In this document: piece after piece, positions 24,652 through 34,492 of the stretch
Layout of the letters: every line of letters starts with the position of its first letter
Position numbering within the stretch: position 1 is the first letter of the stretch
NCBI GenBank assembly: GCA_021817045.1
Contig: JAKAWG010000026.1
Location: 1 to 56,653, forward strand
Length of the DNA: 56,653 nt
Direction of reading: 5' to 3'
From: Acidobacteriota bacterium
Lineage (GTDB): Bacteria; Acidobacteriota; Terriglobia; UBA7540
The notes under the pieces: generated by a model
Database searches by the model: none
What the model saw: only the letters and a program-made list of their open reading frames with translations
Told to the model about the DNA's origin: nothing
Translations under genes and position numbers: made by a program

Positions 24652-27600
24652 ATGACCACACTCTCGCGGGATTTACGGAACGAACTCGAACGGACGGTCA
24701 TAAAGGCTCGCCGCGTGGCTGAAGAAGGGGCACGCAAGACCATTGAAGCTGTCGCCGTCCACAATGATAAGCCCTGGTCCACCTTGAGCGAAGACCAAAA
24801 GCGCCTTCGGGTTCGCCTGCGGGCTCATGGCCGCCAGCTCGGCGACCATGAAGGGAAAAAACGCGACACGCAAACGATAGACCACCTCGTCCAGGAATGC
24901 GCGTACGAGCATTGGCATCGCATGTTGTTTGCCCGGTTTCTCGCGGAGAATGATCTGTTGATCGAGCCGGACTCGGGCGTTCCGATATCACTGGAGGAGT
25001 GCCGGGAGCTGGCCCTCGAACGGCGAACCGACTGGCTGGCTCTTGCAAGCGATTTTGGGGTCCGCATGTTGCCGCAGATTTTCCGCAGAGGCGACCCGGT
25101 TCTTGAAGTCACGCTTCCGCGCGAGACCCGGCAAGAACTCGAAGAAGAGCTCGAGGGGTTGCCAGCGGAAGTTTTCCGCGCTGACGATAGCCTCGGCTGG
25201 GTGTACGAATTCTGGCAGCGGGATGCGAAGAAGAAGGTAGATGGGGAAGTTAGTGCCGGTAGGAAAGTCAGTGCCGACCTGTTGCCCGCGAAGACGCAAT
25301 TCTTCACCGAGGATTACATGGTGCTATTCCTGCTCGAGAATACCCTCGGCGCGTGGTGGATTGCGAAGAGGCGTGGAGAAGGAAAAGATGCAGTTCTGCC
25401 CGGTTACCAGTGGACTTATCTACGACTTAATGACGACGGCATGCCGACTGCCGGTTTTTTTGATGGCTGGCCACGCGCGGCGCGCCACTTGCGCGTGCTT
25501 GATCCCTGCATGGGCAGCGGGCATTTCCTGACGTTTGCGTTGCCCGTTCTCGCCCGGATGCGGATGGAAGAAGAGAGCCTGGCACTCCGGGATGCGATTC
25601 GCGCGGTGCTACGCGACAACCTCTTTGGCCTCGAACTCGACGCCCGCTGCTCCCAGATCGCCGCCTTCAACCTGGCGCTTACGGCCTGGCGAACGGCTGG
25701 CGAGTATTTCTTCCTGCCGGAGATGAACCTGGCCTGCTCGGGACTTGCTATTAACGCCTCGGAACCCGATTGGGTGAGACTCGCTGGCGAGGACTCGCGA
25801 GCGGCTGAAGCGATGAGGCGGCCCTATTCGCTGTTTAAGGATGCGCCTGCCCTCGGCAGCCTCATCGACCCACTCCGTTTCAAGGCTGACCTCTATGCTG
25901 CAGGGGTGGAGCGCGTCCTGCCACTGCTTGAAGAGGCTCTCAAAACGGAAGATGCGACTGACGATGCTCGCGAGCTCGCCGTCGCTGCGCAGGGACTATT
26001 GGCAGCGTTCCGCATTTTGATGAGTAGGTTCACGCTGGTTGCCACCAACGTGCCTTATCTTGGTCGGGGCAAGCAAAATCAGAAGCTCACGCAGTACTGC
26101 GCCGAATTTCACGCGGACGCGAAGGTGGATCTCGCGACTTGTTTTGTAGACCGCTGCCTTCGGTTTTGCGCTGACGGTGGCTCGGCGGCACTGGTGACCC
26201 CGCAGAACTGGCTATTCCTTACGACTTACAAAAAGCTCCGCGAGCGGCTGCTCAGGAGCCAACAGTGGGACTTCGTGGCTCGACTTGGCGAGCACGCCTT
26301 TGAGAGTCCTGCAGCCGCAGAAGCATTCGCTGCGCTGCTTTGCATGAGCCGCTGTGCGCCATCCGGAGACCACAAGTTTGGAGGATGGGACGTAAGCAAT
26401 GCGAAGACACGTGCACAAAAAGCCGAGGGGCTGAGAGTCAGTAGCGTGACGGGCGTCAGTCAGAGTGCGAGCCGCAACAACCCTGACGCGATTGTGACCC
26501 TGGAAGAGGTTGAACAGCAGCACTTGCTGTCGGGCTTCGCGATAGTTGCTGCTGGGTCCCAGCCAGGTCAAACGTCTCGACTCACCCGATATTTCTGGGA
26601 AGTGCCGGTGGTGTCGAGTCCTTGGGTATACCTAGAGTCATCACCTGATGGAATCCTGCCTTATTCGGGTAAGTCCGAGATCTCTATCGATCCCCGGTTG
26701 TTTGGGAAACTCGAAATACATGAGGCTGTAATTCGCGGTGGCCATGTGTGGAAGCGGAAAGGCGTCTTGGTCGCTAAGATGCGTTCCTTGCCGGGTGGAC
26801 TGTATTGCGGTTCATTTTTTGACGACAACACGTTTGCAATCGTTCCTCACCGAGAGCACGATCTCCCAGCCATTTGGGCATTTGTCAGTTCCGGAGAATT
26901 CGGCAAGGCCTGTCGGAAGTTGAACCAAAAACTGAATGTAACAGTTGGCGCCATGGCGCAAGTCGGGTATGACGATAAGCATTGGGCAGGAGTTGCATCG
27001 CGGTTGTTCCCGAACGGATTGCCGCGGCCCGAATCAAATGACCCAACGCAGTGGCTCTTTAACGGTCATCCCAAGGGCTCGAACCGTCCGCTTCAAGTCG
27101 CCGTTGCCCGGCTACTCGGATATCGCTGGCCGCGCCAGGCGGGCTCAAGCTTCGTGGATTGCCCTGCCCTGGGCCCCGATGGCCTTGAGAAGCACGCCGA
27201 CCGGGATGGAATTGCTTGCCTGAGCCCGGTTAAAGGGCAGGCCGGGGCAGCGGACCGGCTTCGCTCGCTGCTCGCCGACGCCTATGGCTCCGAATGGTCC
27301 GCAGGGAAACTAGCAGAGTTACTCTCGCAGGCCGGCTTCGCCGGCGAGACGCTCGAGAATTGGCTGCACGACGGTCTCTCTGAGCAGCACTGCGGACTTT
27401 TCCACCAGCGCCCGTTCATTTGGCACATTTGGGATGGACGGCGGGATGGATTCCACGCGCTGGTGAACTATCACAAGCTCACTGCCCCAAACGGCGCTGG
27501 CCGGCAGACACTGGAAAAACTGACATACGCCTACCTCGGCGACTGGCTCGACCGCCAGCGCGCCGATCAGAGGAACGGCGTCGAGGGCGCCGACGCGCGG

Positions 27601-28014
27601 GTTGCAGCGGCGCAGCACCTGCAATCCGAGCTAAAGAAGATTTTGGAAGGCGAGCCGCCTTACGACCTCTTCGTTCGCTGGAAGCCGCTTCACGAGCAGC
27701 CGATCGGCTGGGAACCGGATATCAACGGCGGCGTCCGCATCAACATCCGGCCCTTCATGACAGCCAAGCTATTGAACGGCCGCGGCAAAGGCGCTTCCAT
27801 TCTCCGCGCCTCCCCTAACATCAGGTGGGAAAAAGATCGCGGCAAGGAGCCCCACCGCGCGAAAGAAGACTTTCCCTGGTTTTGGGCTTGGGACGGCACC
27901 ACCGTCGACTTCACCGGTGGCCGCGAATTCGACGGCAATCGCTGGAACAACTTGCATTATTCGCTCCTATTCAAGCAAGCTGCCCGCGACCACCAGAAAC
28001 AGGAGGCACGATGA
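24652..28014 (+). CDS. pglX: BREX adenine-specific DNA methyltransferase PglX
   Basis: 1,120 residues. SAM-binding motif I is DPCMGSGHF (284-292), preceded by a helical N-terminal domain. The catalytic motif, normally NPPY, reads NVPY (Asn466-Val467-Pro468-Tyr469), followed by the family-typical DLATCFVDRCL and ALVTPQNWLFL. The C-terminal half is a target-recognition and specificity region. PglX methylates adenine in the BREX recognition site to mark self DNA. The stop overlaps the next start (ATGA). The Pro-to-Val change keeps Asn, the second Pro and Tyr; activity is plausible but unproven. Confidence 0.92.
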   Translation: MTTLSRDLRNELERTVIKARRVAEEGARKTIEAVAVHNDKPWSTLSEDQKRLRVRLRAHGRQLGDHEGKKRDTQTIDHLVQECAYEHWHRMLFARFLAENDLLIEPDSGVPISLEECRELALERRTDWLALASDFGVRMLPQIFRRGDPVLEVTLPRETRQELEEELEGLPAEVFRADDSLGWVYEFWQRDAKKKVDGEVSAGRKVSADLLPAKTQFFTEDYMVLFLLENTLGAWWIAKRRGEGKDAVLPGYQWTYLRLNDDGMPTAGFFDGWPRAARHLRVLDPCMGSGHFLTFALPVLARMRMEEESLALRDAIRAVLRDNLFGLELDARCSQIAAFNLALTAWRTAGEYFFLPEMNLACSGLAINASEPDWVRLAGEDSRAAEAMRRPYSLFKDAPALGSLIDPLRFKADLYAAGVERVLPLLEEALKTEDATDDARELAVAAQGLLAAFRILMSRFTLVATNVPYLGRGKQNQKLTQYCAEFHADAKVDLATCFVDRCLRFCADGGSAALVTPQNWLFLTTYKKLRERLLRSQQWDFVARLGEHAFESPAAAEAFAALLCMSRCAPSGDHKFGGWDVSNAKTRAQKAEGLRVSSVTGVSQSASRNNPDAIVTLEEVEQQHLLSGFAIVAAGSQPGQTSRLTRYFWEVPVVSSPWVYLESSPDGILPYSGKSEISIDPRLFGKLEIHEAVIRGGHVWKRKGVLVAKMRSLPGGLYCGSFFDDNTFAIVPHREHDLPAIWAFVSSGEFGKACRKLNQKLNVTVGAMAQVGYDDKHWAGVASRLFPNGLPRPESNDPTQWLFNGHPKGSNRPLQVAVARLLGYRWPRQAGSSFVDCPALGPDGLEKHADRDGIACLSPVKGQAGAADRLRSLLADAYGSEWSAGKLAELLSQAGFAGETLENWLHDGLSEQHCGLFHQRPFIWHIWDGRRDGFHALVNYHKLTAPNGAGRQTLEKLTYAYLGDWLDRQRADQRNGVEGADARVAAAQHLQSELKKILEGEPPYDLFVRWKPLHEQPIGWEPDINGGVRINIRPFMTAKLLNGRGKGASILRASPNIRWEKDRGKEPHRAKEDFPWFWAWDGTTVDFTGGREFDGNRWNNLHYSLLFKQAARDHQKQEAR

Positions 28015-30848
28015 CAACCCCGACCCCAAAGTGGCCTTATCCGGGCGCGCGCTGGTGGAAGGTTGACTTACACGCGCACACGCCAGCTTCCAAGGACTGG
28101 CAGCCGTCGAAACAGGTCACACCCGACCAGTGGCTTTTGAGGTACATGGAGGCTGGCGTCGATTGTGTGGTCATCGCGGATCACAACAGCGGTGAGTGGA
28201 TTGACAAGCTGAAAGGTGCTTATGAGCAGTTGAAGGCGAAGCAGGCGGCGGGTTTCCGCGAGCTGTACTTGTTCCCGGGCGTCGAGCTCTCAGTCAATGG
28301 TGGATTCCACCTGCTTGCAATTCTGGACCTGAACAAGACAACCTGCGACATAAGCCAACTACTCGGCAAGGTGGATTACAACGGGACAAATGGAGCTAGC
28401 GATGGCGTAACACGTAAATCCGCTGTGGAAGTGATCGAGGCAATTGCCTCGGCGGGCGGGCTGCCGATTCCGGCGCATGCGGATCAATCGAAGGGTCTCC
28501 TGCAGTGTGATGGCTCCGGCGGTGCATGCGCCGCTCTGGATGCGAATACTCTTCGCCAAGTCTTTGAATGCGGGCGACTACTGGCGATGGAGGTGATTGA
28601 CCGCAACGCGCCGAAACCCGAGATCTACAAGGAGGCCAAATGCGAGTGGACCGAGGTCCTCGGCTCCGACTGCCACAGCTTCGATGCCAGCCCCCTTCCC
28701 GGCTCACGCTTCACATGGGTGAAGATGGGAAGGCCATCGCTGGAGGGCTTGCGCCTGGCGTCGCTCGATGGCCCAAAATTTTCTATCCGCCGCAGCGACG
28801 ATACGGAACCGTTTGATCCCTTTCAACTGCCAGAGCACATCATCGAATCAGTCGAAATCTCAAACGCCCGTTACATGGGGCGAGGTCAACCGGAGAAACT
28901 CAGGTTTCATCCCTGGTTCAATGCCCTGGTAGGCGGGCGCGGCACAGGGAAATCCACCGTGGTGCATGCGCTGAGGCTGGCTTTTCGTCGTAAGGGCGAC
29001 CTTGAGGCACTGCCAGAAAAGAGCGAGGCTCGGAGTGCGTTTGAGCGATTCATCAAAGAGCCCCAGAGCCGGAATGACGAGGACGGCGCACTCGACTATC
29101 GCTCCAGCCGAAAGACGGAAATCAAGGTCACAATGACACGTGAAGGCGATCAATACCTCCTCCGCTGGCAACAGGATGGAAGCGGGACCGCCGTAGAGGA
29201 GCGAGTGAACGGGACTTGGAAGCAGTCGGGCAGCCAGTCAATAACGTCAGAGCGCTTCCCGGTTCGCATGTTCAGTCAGGGACAAATCACCGCCCTCGCC
29301 GGTGAGAGCCAGGAGGCGCTCCTCACGGTTATTGACGAAGCCGCGCCAACCCAGCCGGCGCAGGCGGCGCTCGAGGAGGCGCAGCGGCGTTTCTTAGCTC
29401 TGCGCGCGCAGATTCGCGAGCTGGATGCAAAGCTCAAAGGGCGCGACGACGTAAGAGTGAATCTTGACGACGCAAAGCGAAAGCTCGCCGGCTTTGAGGG
29501 GAAACAACACGCCGAGATTTTGAAAGGGTATCAACTTCGCTCGCGGCAAAGCCGGGAGATTAGCCGCCAGGTCAGTAACGCCGAACAACTCGCCGCGCGT
29601 TTGAAGACGGAGGCTGAAGAAATCTCGGCTGAAGATGTTCCGCAAGGTTTGTTCAGCTCCGAGAACGTGCCGGATCAGCAGGCCTTGGTCTCCATCGAAC
29701 GGATACGTTCCGCCGTGAAAGAGGCAGCTTCGGCGATCCGCGCCGCTGCCGAACAACTAGCGGATGCTGTGAAGAGAGAGCGGACCGGACTGGCAGCGGG
29801 TGCCTGGCGGAAGGCCTTTGATGACGCCTCCACGGCCTACACAAAACTCACAGAAGACTTAAGAACGGAAGGCGTAGCTGACCCGAGTGAGTACGGAAAG
29901 TTAGTGCAGGAACGTCAGCGGCTCGAAGGTGAGATTGCACGGCTGGATTCGCTCCAGAAAGAGCGAGAGAAGGTTGTGGCTGAGACGACAGCGCAAGGTG
30001 TGCGTGTACGTGAGTCTCGCCGCGAGATCAGCCGCGCACGCAACAATTTCCTGGCCAACACGCTGGCGCAGAATCCTTATGTCCGAATTGAGTTGCTACC
30101 CTACGGACGGGATGCTCGCGCGATCGAGCGCAGCTTGCGGGAGGTGCTTGGAGTGGCGGATGACCGTTTTGACGATGACATTCTCCAGTTCGAAAATGAC
30201 ATGCCGAAAAAGGGCGTGGTTGCTGATCTGCTTAACAACCTGCCTCAAGATCCACAGTCTGCAGCACTGACCATTGAGCGGAAGCTCGATACGCTCGCCT
30301 CGCGGTTTGAAAGGGCGTGTGCGGGCAAGGGCGATTTTGGCGGGCATTTCAACAACTATCTTCAACGGGAGCTTAGCAAGCGCCCTGAGATTCTTGATCG
30401 GTTGCTGGTGTGGTCGCCAGAGGATGGGCTCAAAGTGGAGTACAGCCGGAAGGGGGACGGCACAGATTTTCAACCCATCGGACAAGCGTCGGCTGGGCAG
30501 CGGGCTGCGGCGATGCTCGCCTTTTTGCTTGCGCATGGAGACGAGCCGCTCGTGCTCGACCAGCCCGAGAGCGATCTGGACAACCATCTTATTTACGACC
30601 TTGTAGTGCGGCAGATTCGCGATAATAAGTTGCGGCGCCAGATGATTGTTGTCACACACAATCCCAACATCGTGGTGAACGGAGACGCGGAGATGCTCCA
30701 CGCTATGGATTTCAAGGGTGGTCAGTGCCGCGTGGTGCAGGCCGGCTCGCTTCAAGACCATGCTATGCGCGAAGAGGTGTGCCGGGTGATGGAAGGCGGC
30801 CGCGAGGCATTCGAGCGACGTTATCGACGGCTTGGCAGGGAGAGTTGA
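28011..30848 (+). CDS. PHP-domain/SMC-like ATPase (TrlF type) embedded in BREX
   Basis: 945 residues. The N-terminal PHP phosphoesterase domain shows DLHAHTP (HAH at 21-23), IADHNS, GVELS, PAHAD and GSDCH metal-binding motifs. Next is an ABC/SMC-type ATPase: Walker A GGRGTGKST (308-316), a long coiled coil (about 440-700), signature-like SAGQRAA and Walker B VLDQPESDLDN (Asp850), then a TH-type switch (VVTHNPN). PHP enzymes hydrolyse phosphoester bonds in a metal-dependent way, so a nucleic-acid-processing role gated by the ATPase is likely. It is coupled to pglX by ATGA and abuts the next gene. It is not a core BREX gene. Confidence 0.82.
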   Translation: MTTPTPKWPYPGARWWKVDLHAHTPASKDWQPSKQVTPDQWLLRYMEAGVDCVVIADHNSGEWIDKLKGAYEQLKAKQAAGFRELYLFPGVELSVNGGFHLLAILDLNKTTCDISQLLGKVDYNGTNGASDGVTRKSAVEVIEAIASAGGLPIPAHADQSKGLLQCDGSGGACAALDANTLRQVFECGRLLAMEVIDRNAPKPEIYKEAKCEWTEVLGSDCHSFDASPLPGSRFTWVKMGRPSLEGLRLASLDGPKFSIRRSDDTEPFDPFQLPEHIIESVEISNARYMGRGQPEKLRFHPWFNALVGGRGTGKSTVVHALRLAFRRKGDLEALPEKSEARSAFERFIKEPQSRNDEDGALDYRSSRKTEIKVTMTREGDQYLLRWQQDGSGTAVEERVNGTWKQSGSQSITSERFPVRMFSQGQITALAGESQEALLTVIDEAAPTQPAQAALEEAQRRFLALRAQIRELDAKLKGRDDVRVNLDDAKRKLAGFEGKQHAEILKGYQLRSRQSREISRQVSNAEQLAARLKTEAEEISAEDVPQGLFSSENVPDQQALVSIERIRSAVKEAASAIRAAAEQLADAVKRERTGLAAGAWRKAFDDASTAYTKLTEDLRTEGVADPSEYGKLVQERQRLEGEIARLDSLQKEREKVVAETTAQGVRVRESRREISRARNNFLANTLAQNPYVRIELLPYGRDARAIERSLREVLGVADDRFDDDILQFENDMPKKGVVADLLNNLPQDPQSAALTIERKLDTLASRFERACAGKGDFGGHFNNYLQRELSKRPEILDRLLVWSPEDGLKVEYSRKGDGTDFQPIGQASAGQRAAAMLAFLLAHGDEPLVLDQPESDLDNHLIYDLVVRQIRDNKLRRQMIVVTHNPNIVVNGDAEMLHAMDFKGGQCRVVQAGSLQDHAMREEVCRVMEGGREAFERRYRRLGRES

Positions 30849-32147
30849 ATGTTCGACAGTCCAAAGGAATTGCTCGACAAGATTCGTTTAGGCGAAGACA
30901 CGTTTCTTGAGCTGAAGGAAGTCCGATACGCAGGCGGTCGGGTTGCCGAACCTCATCGGGACGGTCTTGCCGATGAACTCGCTGCCTTTGCAAACGCGAG
31001 CGGGGGAGTGTGCGTTTTGGGAGTTGAGGATAAGACGCGCGAAGTCATAGGCATTCCAGTGGAGTTGTTGGATTCGGTGGAGGGATTTGTCCGCGAGCTA
31101 TGCCACGATTCGATTTCTCCCCCTCTTCTTGCTGTGATCGAGCGCCTATCTCTGCCAACCACGCTGGGGACAGAAGTGCCTGTTCTAAAGGTCGAGGTGC
31201 CCAGAAGTCTTTTCGTCCACAAGAGTCCCGGCGGATATTTACGTCGTGAAGGGAGCAGCAGGCGCCAAATGTCGCCTGAATATCTCGCGCGCTTGTTTCA
31301 GCAGCGCAGCCAGGCAGGGATCGTTCGGTTCGATGAACAGGTTGTTCCAAAGGCAACCCTCGCAGACCTGTCCCCGTCGTTATGGGAGAGGTTTCGAACG
31401 GTTCGTTCGTCCGGCGAGAAGCCTGAAACTTTCCTCGAAAAGCTCGGCATGGCACGACACGATGAACATAGCACGTTGCGGCCAACAGTAGCAGGAGTGC
31501 TACTGGCAACTGAGGATCCGCGGCGTTTTCTGCCGAATGCCTTTATCCAGGCGGTCGCCTACGCCGGCGTTCGTGAGGTTCCAACGGTCGGCACCGCTGC
31601 GTATCAAGTTGATGCGGCGGACATCACGGGGTCGCTCGACCGCCAGGTGGCGGACGTCTGCCGGTTTGTGGCACGGAACATGCGCGTCGCAGCGGTTAAG
31701 GATGTCGGCCGCACCGACATTCCGCAATACGACATGACGGCCGTCTTCGAGGCTGCGGTGAACGCCGTCGCGCACCGCGACTACGCGATCTACGGATCGA
31801 AGATTCGATTGAGGATGTTTGCGGACCGACTGGAGCTCTCCTCGCCGGGCGCCCTCACGAACACAATGACCATTGACAGCCTGCCCCTTCGCCAATCTGC
31901 CCGAAACGAGGCGGTTACGAGTCTGCTCGCAAGATGCCCGGTTCCGGCCGAACTACCCGGCCTCAAGACCGACCGGACCACGATGATGGACAAGCGAGGC
32001 GAGGGGGTACGAATCATCTTAGAACGTAGCTTCGACCTCTCGGGACGACAACCGGAATATCGCCTCATCGACGACGCCGAGCTGCTGCTCACGATCTATC
32101 CCACTTCCGCGCGCGAACAGACCGGCACAGGAATGACTCCACTCTGA
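30849..32147 (+). CDS. AlbA/Schlafen-domain ATP-binding protein
   Basis: 432 residues. Residues 1-120 form an AlbA_2 (Schlafen-like) domain: DTFLELKEVRY, then LADELAAFANASGGVCVLGVED. The C-terminal part resembles the RecG-C/HATPase-type region of this family, with EAAVNAVAHRDYAIYGSKI and DRLELSSPG motifs. These proteins are often annotated as transcriptional regulators or helicase-like; many occur in defence loci, and Schlafen domains can act on RNA. It starts directly after the TrlF-type stop and overlaps pglZ by one base, so it is an integral member of the operon. Confidence 0.82.
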   Translation: MFDSPKELLDKIRLGEDTFLELKEVRYAGGRVAEPHRDGLADELAAFANASGGVCVLGVEDKTREVIGIPVELLDSVEGFVRELCHDSISPPLLAVIERLSLPTTLGTEVPVLKVEVPRSLFVHKSPGGYLRREGSSRRQMSPEYLARLFQQRSQAGIVRFDEQVVPKATLADLSPSLWERFRTVRSSGEKPETFLEKLGMARHDEHSTLRPTVAGVLLATEDPRRFLPNAFIQAVAYAGVREVPTVGTAAYQVDAADITGSLDRQVADVCRFVARNMRVAAVKDVGRTDIPQYDMTAVFEAAVNAVAHRDYAIYGSKIRLRMFADRLELSSPGALTNTMTIDSLPLRQSARNEAVTSLLARCPVPAELPGLKTDRTTMMDKRGEGVRIILERSFDLSGRQPEYRLIDDAELLLTIYPTSAREQTGTGMTPL

Positions 32148-34492
32148 TGAGTGCTAGAACTACTGCTCATGCGCCCACGCTCATCGATGCTCTGACGGCG
32201 TCTTTCGCCGGCGCTCTTCGCGCGCCCGAAGGCGTCGCCGAACCCGTCGCGCTACTCTGGACCGACGCCGAGGGCGAGTGGCGCGGAGTGATTCCGGCAT
32301 TACGACCGGCGCTGCCGCAACTTTATATCCTGGGACCATATGACCCGGAACACCATACTGGGCCGGCGATTTGGCTGAAATGCATCGTCGACCGGTCACT
32401 CCCTGACATCTCACCGGCGCTGGGAGTCGTGCCTGTTGTTTACCTGCCAGGAGTAAGCCGGCAGGAGCTCCGAGCGGCGGGTGATTGCCAGCCATCGCTT
32501 CAACCTCTTATCGAGCTGCAATATCGAGGCCGGGTCTGGCATCAGCAAAACGGCCGTGATTGGTCCGTCGAAGCTTTCCTCGTTTCGACGGACGGCCTCG
32601 GCCTCGATATAGCGCAAGACACTCGCACACGAGATGCGATGCTGCGCGCGCTTGCGCTGTTGGCGGAAGCAGATTTGAACGGCTTTCACGGCCGTCGCCT
32701 GGATGCCGACGACTTCGACAAGCTTGCGGTCAGCGATCCTGTACGAGATCTGCTGCGCTGGATGAGCAATCCTGAATTGTTTCAAAAAAGTATCGAAGCC
32801 TCGTCCTGGCAGGCCTTTTGCAGCGTCGCTCGCTCAGAATTCAGTATCGATCCCGACCGAGACGGGGCACACGCCGCAGCGCGGGCGTTAATCACCGGCG
32901 GAGGAAAATGGGACGCGATCTGGCGCCGTTTCTCTGAGGCACCGAGGCTTTATCCGGGCATCCCCGACCTACTCCGCACGCCGCTTCCAGGCCAGGGAAA
33001 GCTTACGTTTGATGGCTCTCGTAACCCTACGCTGAACGACGACGCCGAAAGCCGGCTGAGAAGAGCGCTGACCGAAGCGAGTTCCATGCCGCACCGTGCC
33101 GCCTGCGAGTTCGTGCTGTCGCTTGAAGCCGAACACGGGTGCCGAAGGGCATGGGTTTGGGCGCAGATGGGCGAAAGCCCACTTGCCGAGGCCCTCGAAC
33201 TCCTCGCGCGCTTAGCAAAACTAGCAAAGTCACCTCTGGGGGGAGATTCCATCGAATCAATGGCATCAACGTACGCCCGCGACGGATGGATATGTGATAG
33301 GGCCGCAATGCAGGCACTGGCTAGTGTGAAGGGGGCTGCCGACCGCACTCTTGTTGGAAAGGTTGTGAGGGCGCTCTATGAGCCTTGGCTCAATGACACC
33401 GCCCGGCATTTTCAGGAACTGGCTGCCAGGGCGCACGATGAGCTGCGCAAATCCGTGCGGGGCATCGCAGCCGAAAGGGATACGTGCATACTCTTTGTTG
33501 ACGGCCTGCGGTTCGATTTAGCCGGCCTCCTGACCGAAAAACTTGAGGCCCGCTCAGTACAGGTCCGCACGTCCTACCGGTTTTCGCCGCTGCCAACCGT
33601 TACGGCCACCGCGAAACCAATGGCCTCGCCAGCTTTCGACGCAGTTGAAGGAGCGAGCGCCGCGCCTGAGTTCGCACCTGTAATTATTTCTTCTAAGCAA
33701 CCCGCGACCACTGACCGGCTCCGGGCGGAAATCACAAATCGCAACGTAGAAGTGTTCAGTGGAAATGAATTCGAGTTCGCTTCCACCGCAACCGGCGGTG
33801 GGTGGACCGAAATGGGCCGGATCGATGAGCTGGGCCATAAACTCGGCATCGGGCTTGCATCCCAAGTCGATATAGAGGTCGAGGCGATTGCAGACCGCAT
33901 CATTGGGCTGCTGCAATCCGGCTGGAAGCGTGTTCGGGTAGTTACAGATCACGGCTGGTTATTGCTTCCTGGTGGTTTGCCGAAATTCGAGCTTCCGGCG
34001 TTTCTAGTCGAAACCAAGTGGGCGCGCTGCGCGGTAGTGCGCGGCAACTCAAGTCCTGATGTTCCCATCTATTCGTGGTACTTCAACCCGCAGATGCGAA
34101 TCGCATCGCCGCCCGGTGTCGCATGTTTCGGAGCGGGCAAGGAATACGCACACGGCGGAGTCAGCTTGCAGGAATGTGTGGTGCCTGAGTTGATCGTCGA
34201 GCGCGGAGCGGAGGCTGTGACCGCTTCCATTCTGAGCGTACAGTGGCGAGGAATGCGCTGCCGGGTGACCGTGGAATCAAACGACCCGACAATACAAGTC
34301 GATCTACGTCTGAACTGGAAGCAGCCGGCCACCAGCATTGTCGCCGCACCCAAGGCTGTCGGTTCGGTCGGTGAAGTGAGCCTGGCGGTAACCGACGACA
34401 AACATGAAGGTGACGCCGCCATGGTGGTCTTGCTGGATTCTTCTGGCAAGGTCCTGGATCAGCGCTCGACATCGGTAGGAGAACCCAGATGA
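32147..34492 (+). CDS. pglZ: BREX alkaline-phosphatase-like protein PglZ
   Basis: 781 residues. The C-terminal PglZ domain belongs to the alkaline phosphatase superfamily: FVDGLRFDL (Asp452) and VTDHGWLLLPGG (Asp601, His602) supply probable metal ligands. The N-terminal 430 residues are helical and unassigned. PglZ is the defining BREX protein and is thought to work with PglX; related proteins have nuclease-like metal sites. Overlaps: TGATG with the AlbA gene upstream, ATGA with brxL downstream. Confidence 0.93.
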   Translation: MSARTTAHAPTLIDALTASFAGALRAPEGVAEPVALLWTDAEGEWRGVIPALRPALPQLYILGPYDPEHHTGPAIWLKCIVDRSLPDISPALGVVPVVYLPGVSRQELRAAGDCQPSLQPLIELQYRGRVWHQQNGRDWSVEAFLVSTDGLGLDIAQDTRTRDAMLRALALLAEADLNGFHGRRLDADDFDKLAVSDPVRDLLRWMSNPELFQKSIEASSWQAFCSVARSEFSIDPDRDGAHAAARALITGGGKWDAIWRRFSEAPRLYPGIPDLLRTPLPGQGKLTFDGSRNPTLNDDAESRLRRALTEASSMPHRAACEFVLSLEAEHGCRRAWVWAQMGESPLAEALELLARLAKLAKSPLGGDSIESMASTYARDGWICDRAAMQALASVKGAADRTLVGKVVRALYEPWLNDTARHFQELAARAHDELRKSVRGIAAERDTCILFVDGLRFDLAGLLTEKLEARSVQVRTSYRFSPLPTVTATAKPMASPAFDAVEGASAAPEFAPVIISSKQPATTDRLRAEITNRNVEVFSGNEFEFASTATGGGWTEMGRIDELGHKLGIGLASQVDIEVEAIADRIIGLLQSGWKRVRVVTDHGWLLLPGGLPKFELPAFLVETKWARCAVVRGNSSPDVPIYSWYFNPQMRIASPPGVACFGAGKEYAHGGVSLQECVVPELIVERGAEAVTASILSVQWRGMRCRVTVESNDPTIQVDLRLNWKQPATSIVAAPKAVGSVGEVSLAVTDDKHEGDAAMVVLLDSSGKVLDQRSTSVGEPR

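Noticed and set aside
23829..24782. Minus-strand frame of 317 codons at the end of brxC
   Set aside because: Antisense to brxC and to the start of pglX; composition is Ser/Arg/Ala-rich, without domain features.
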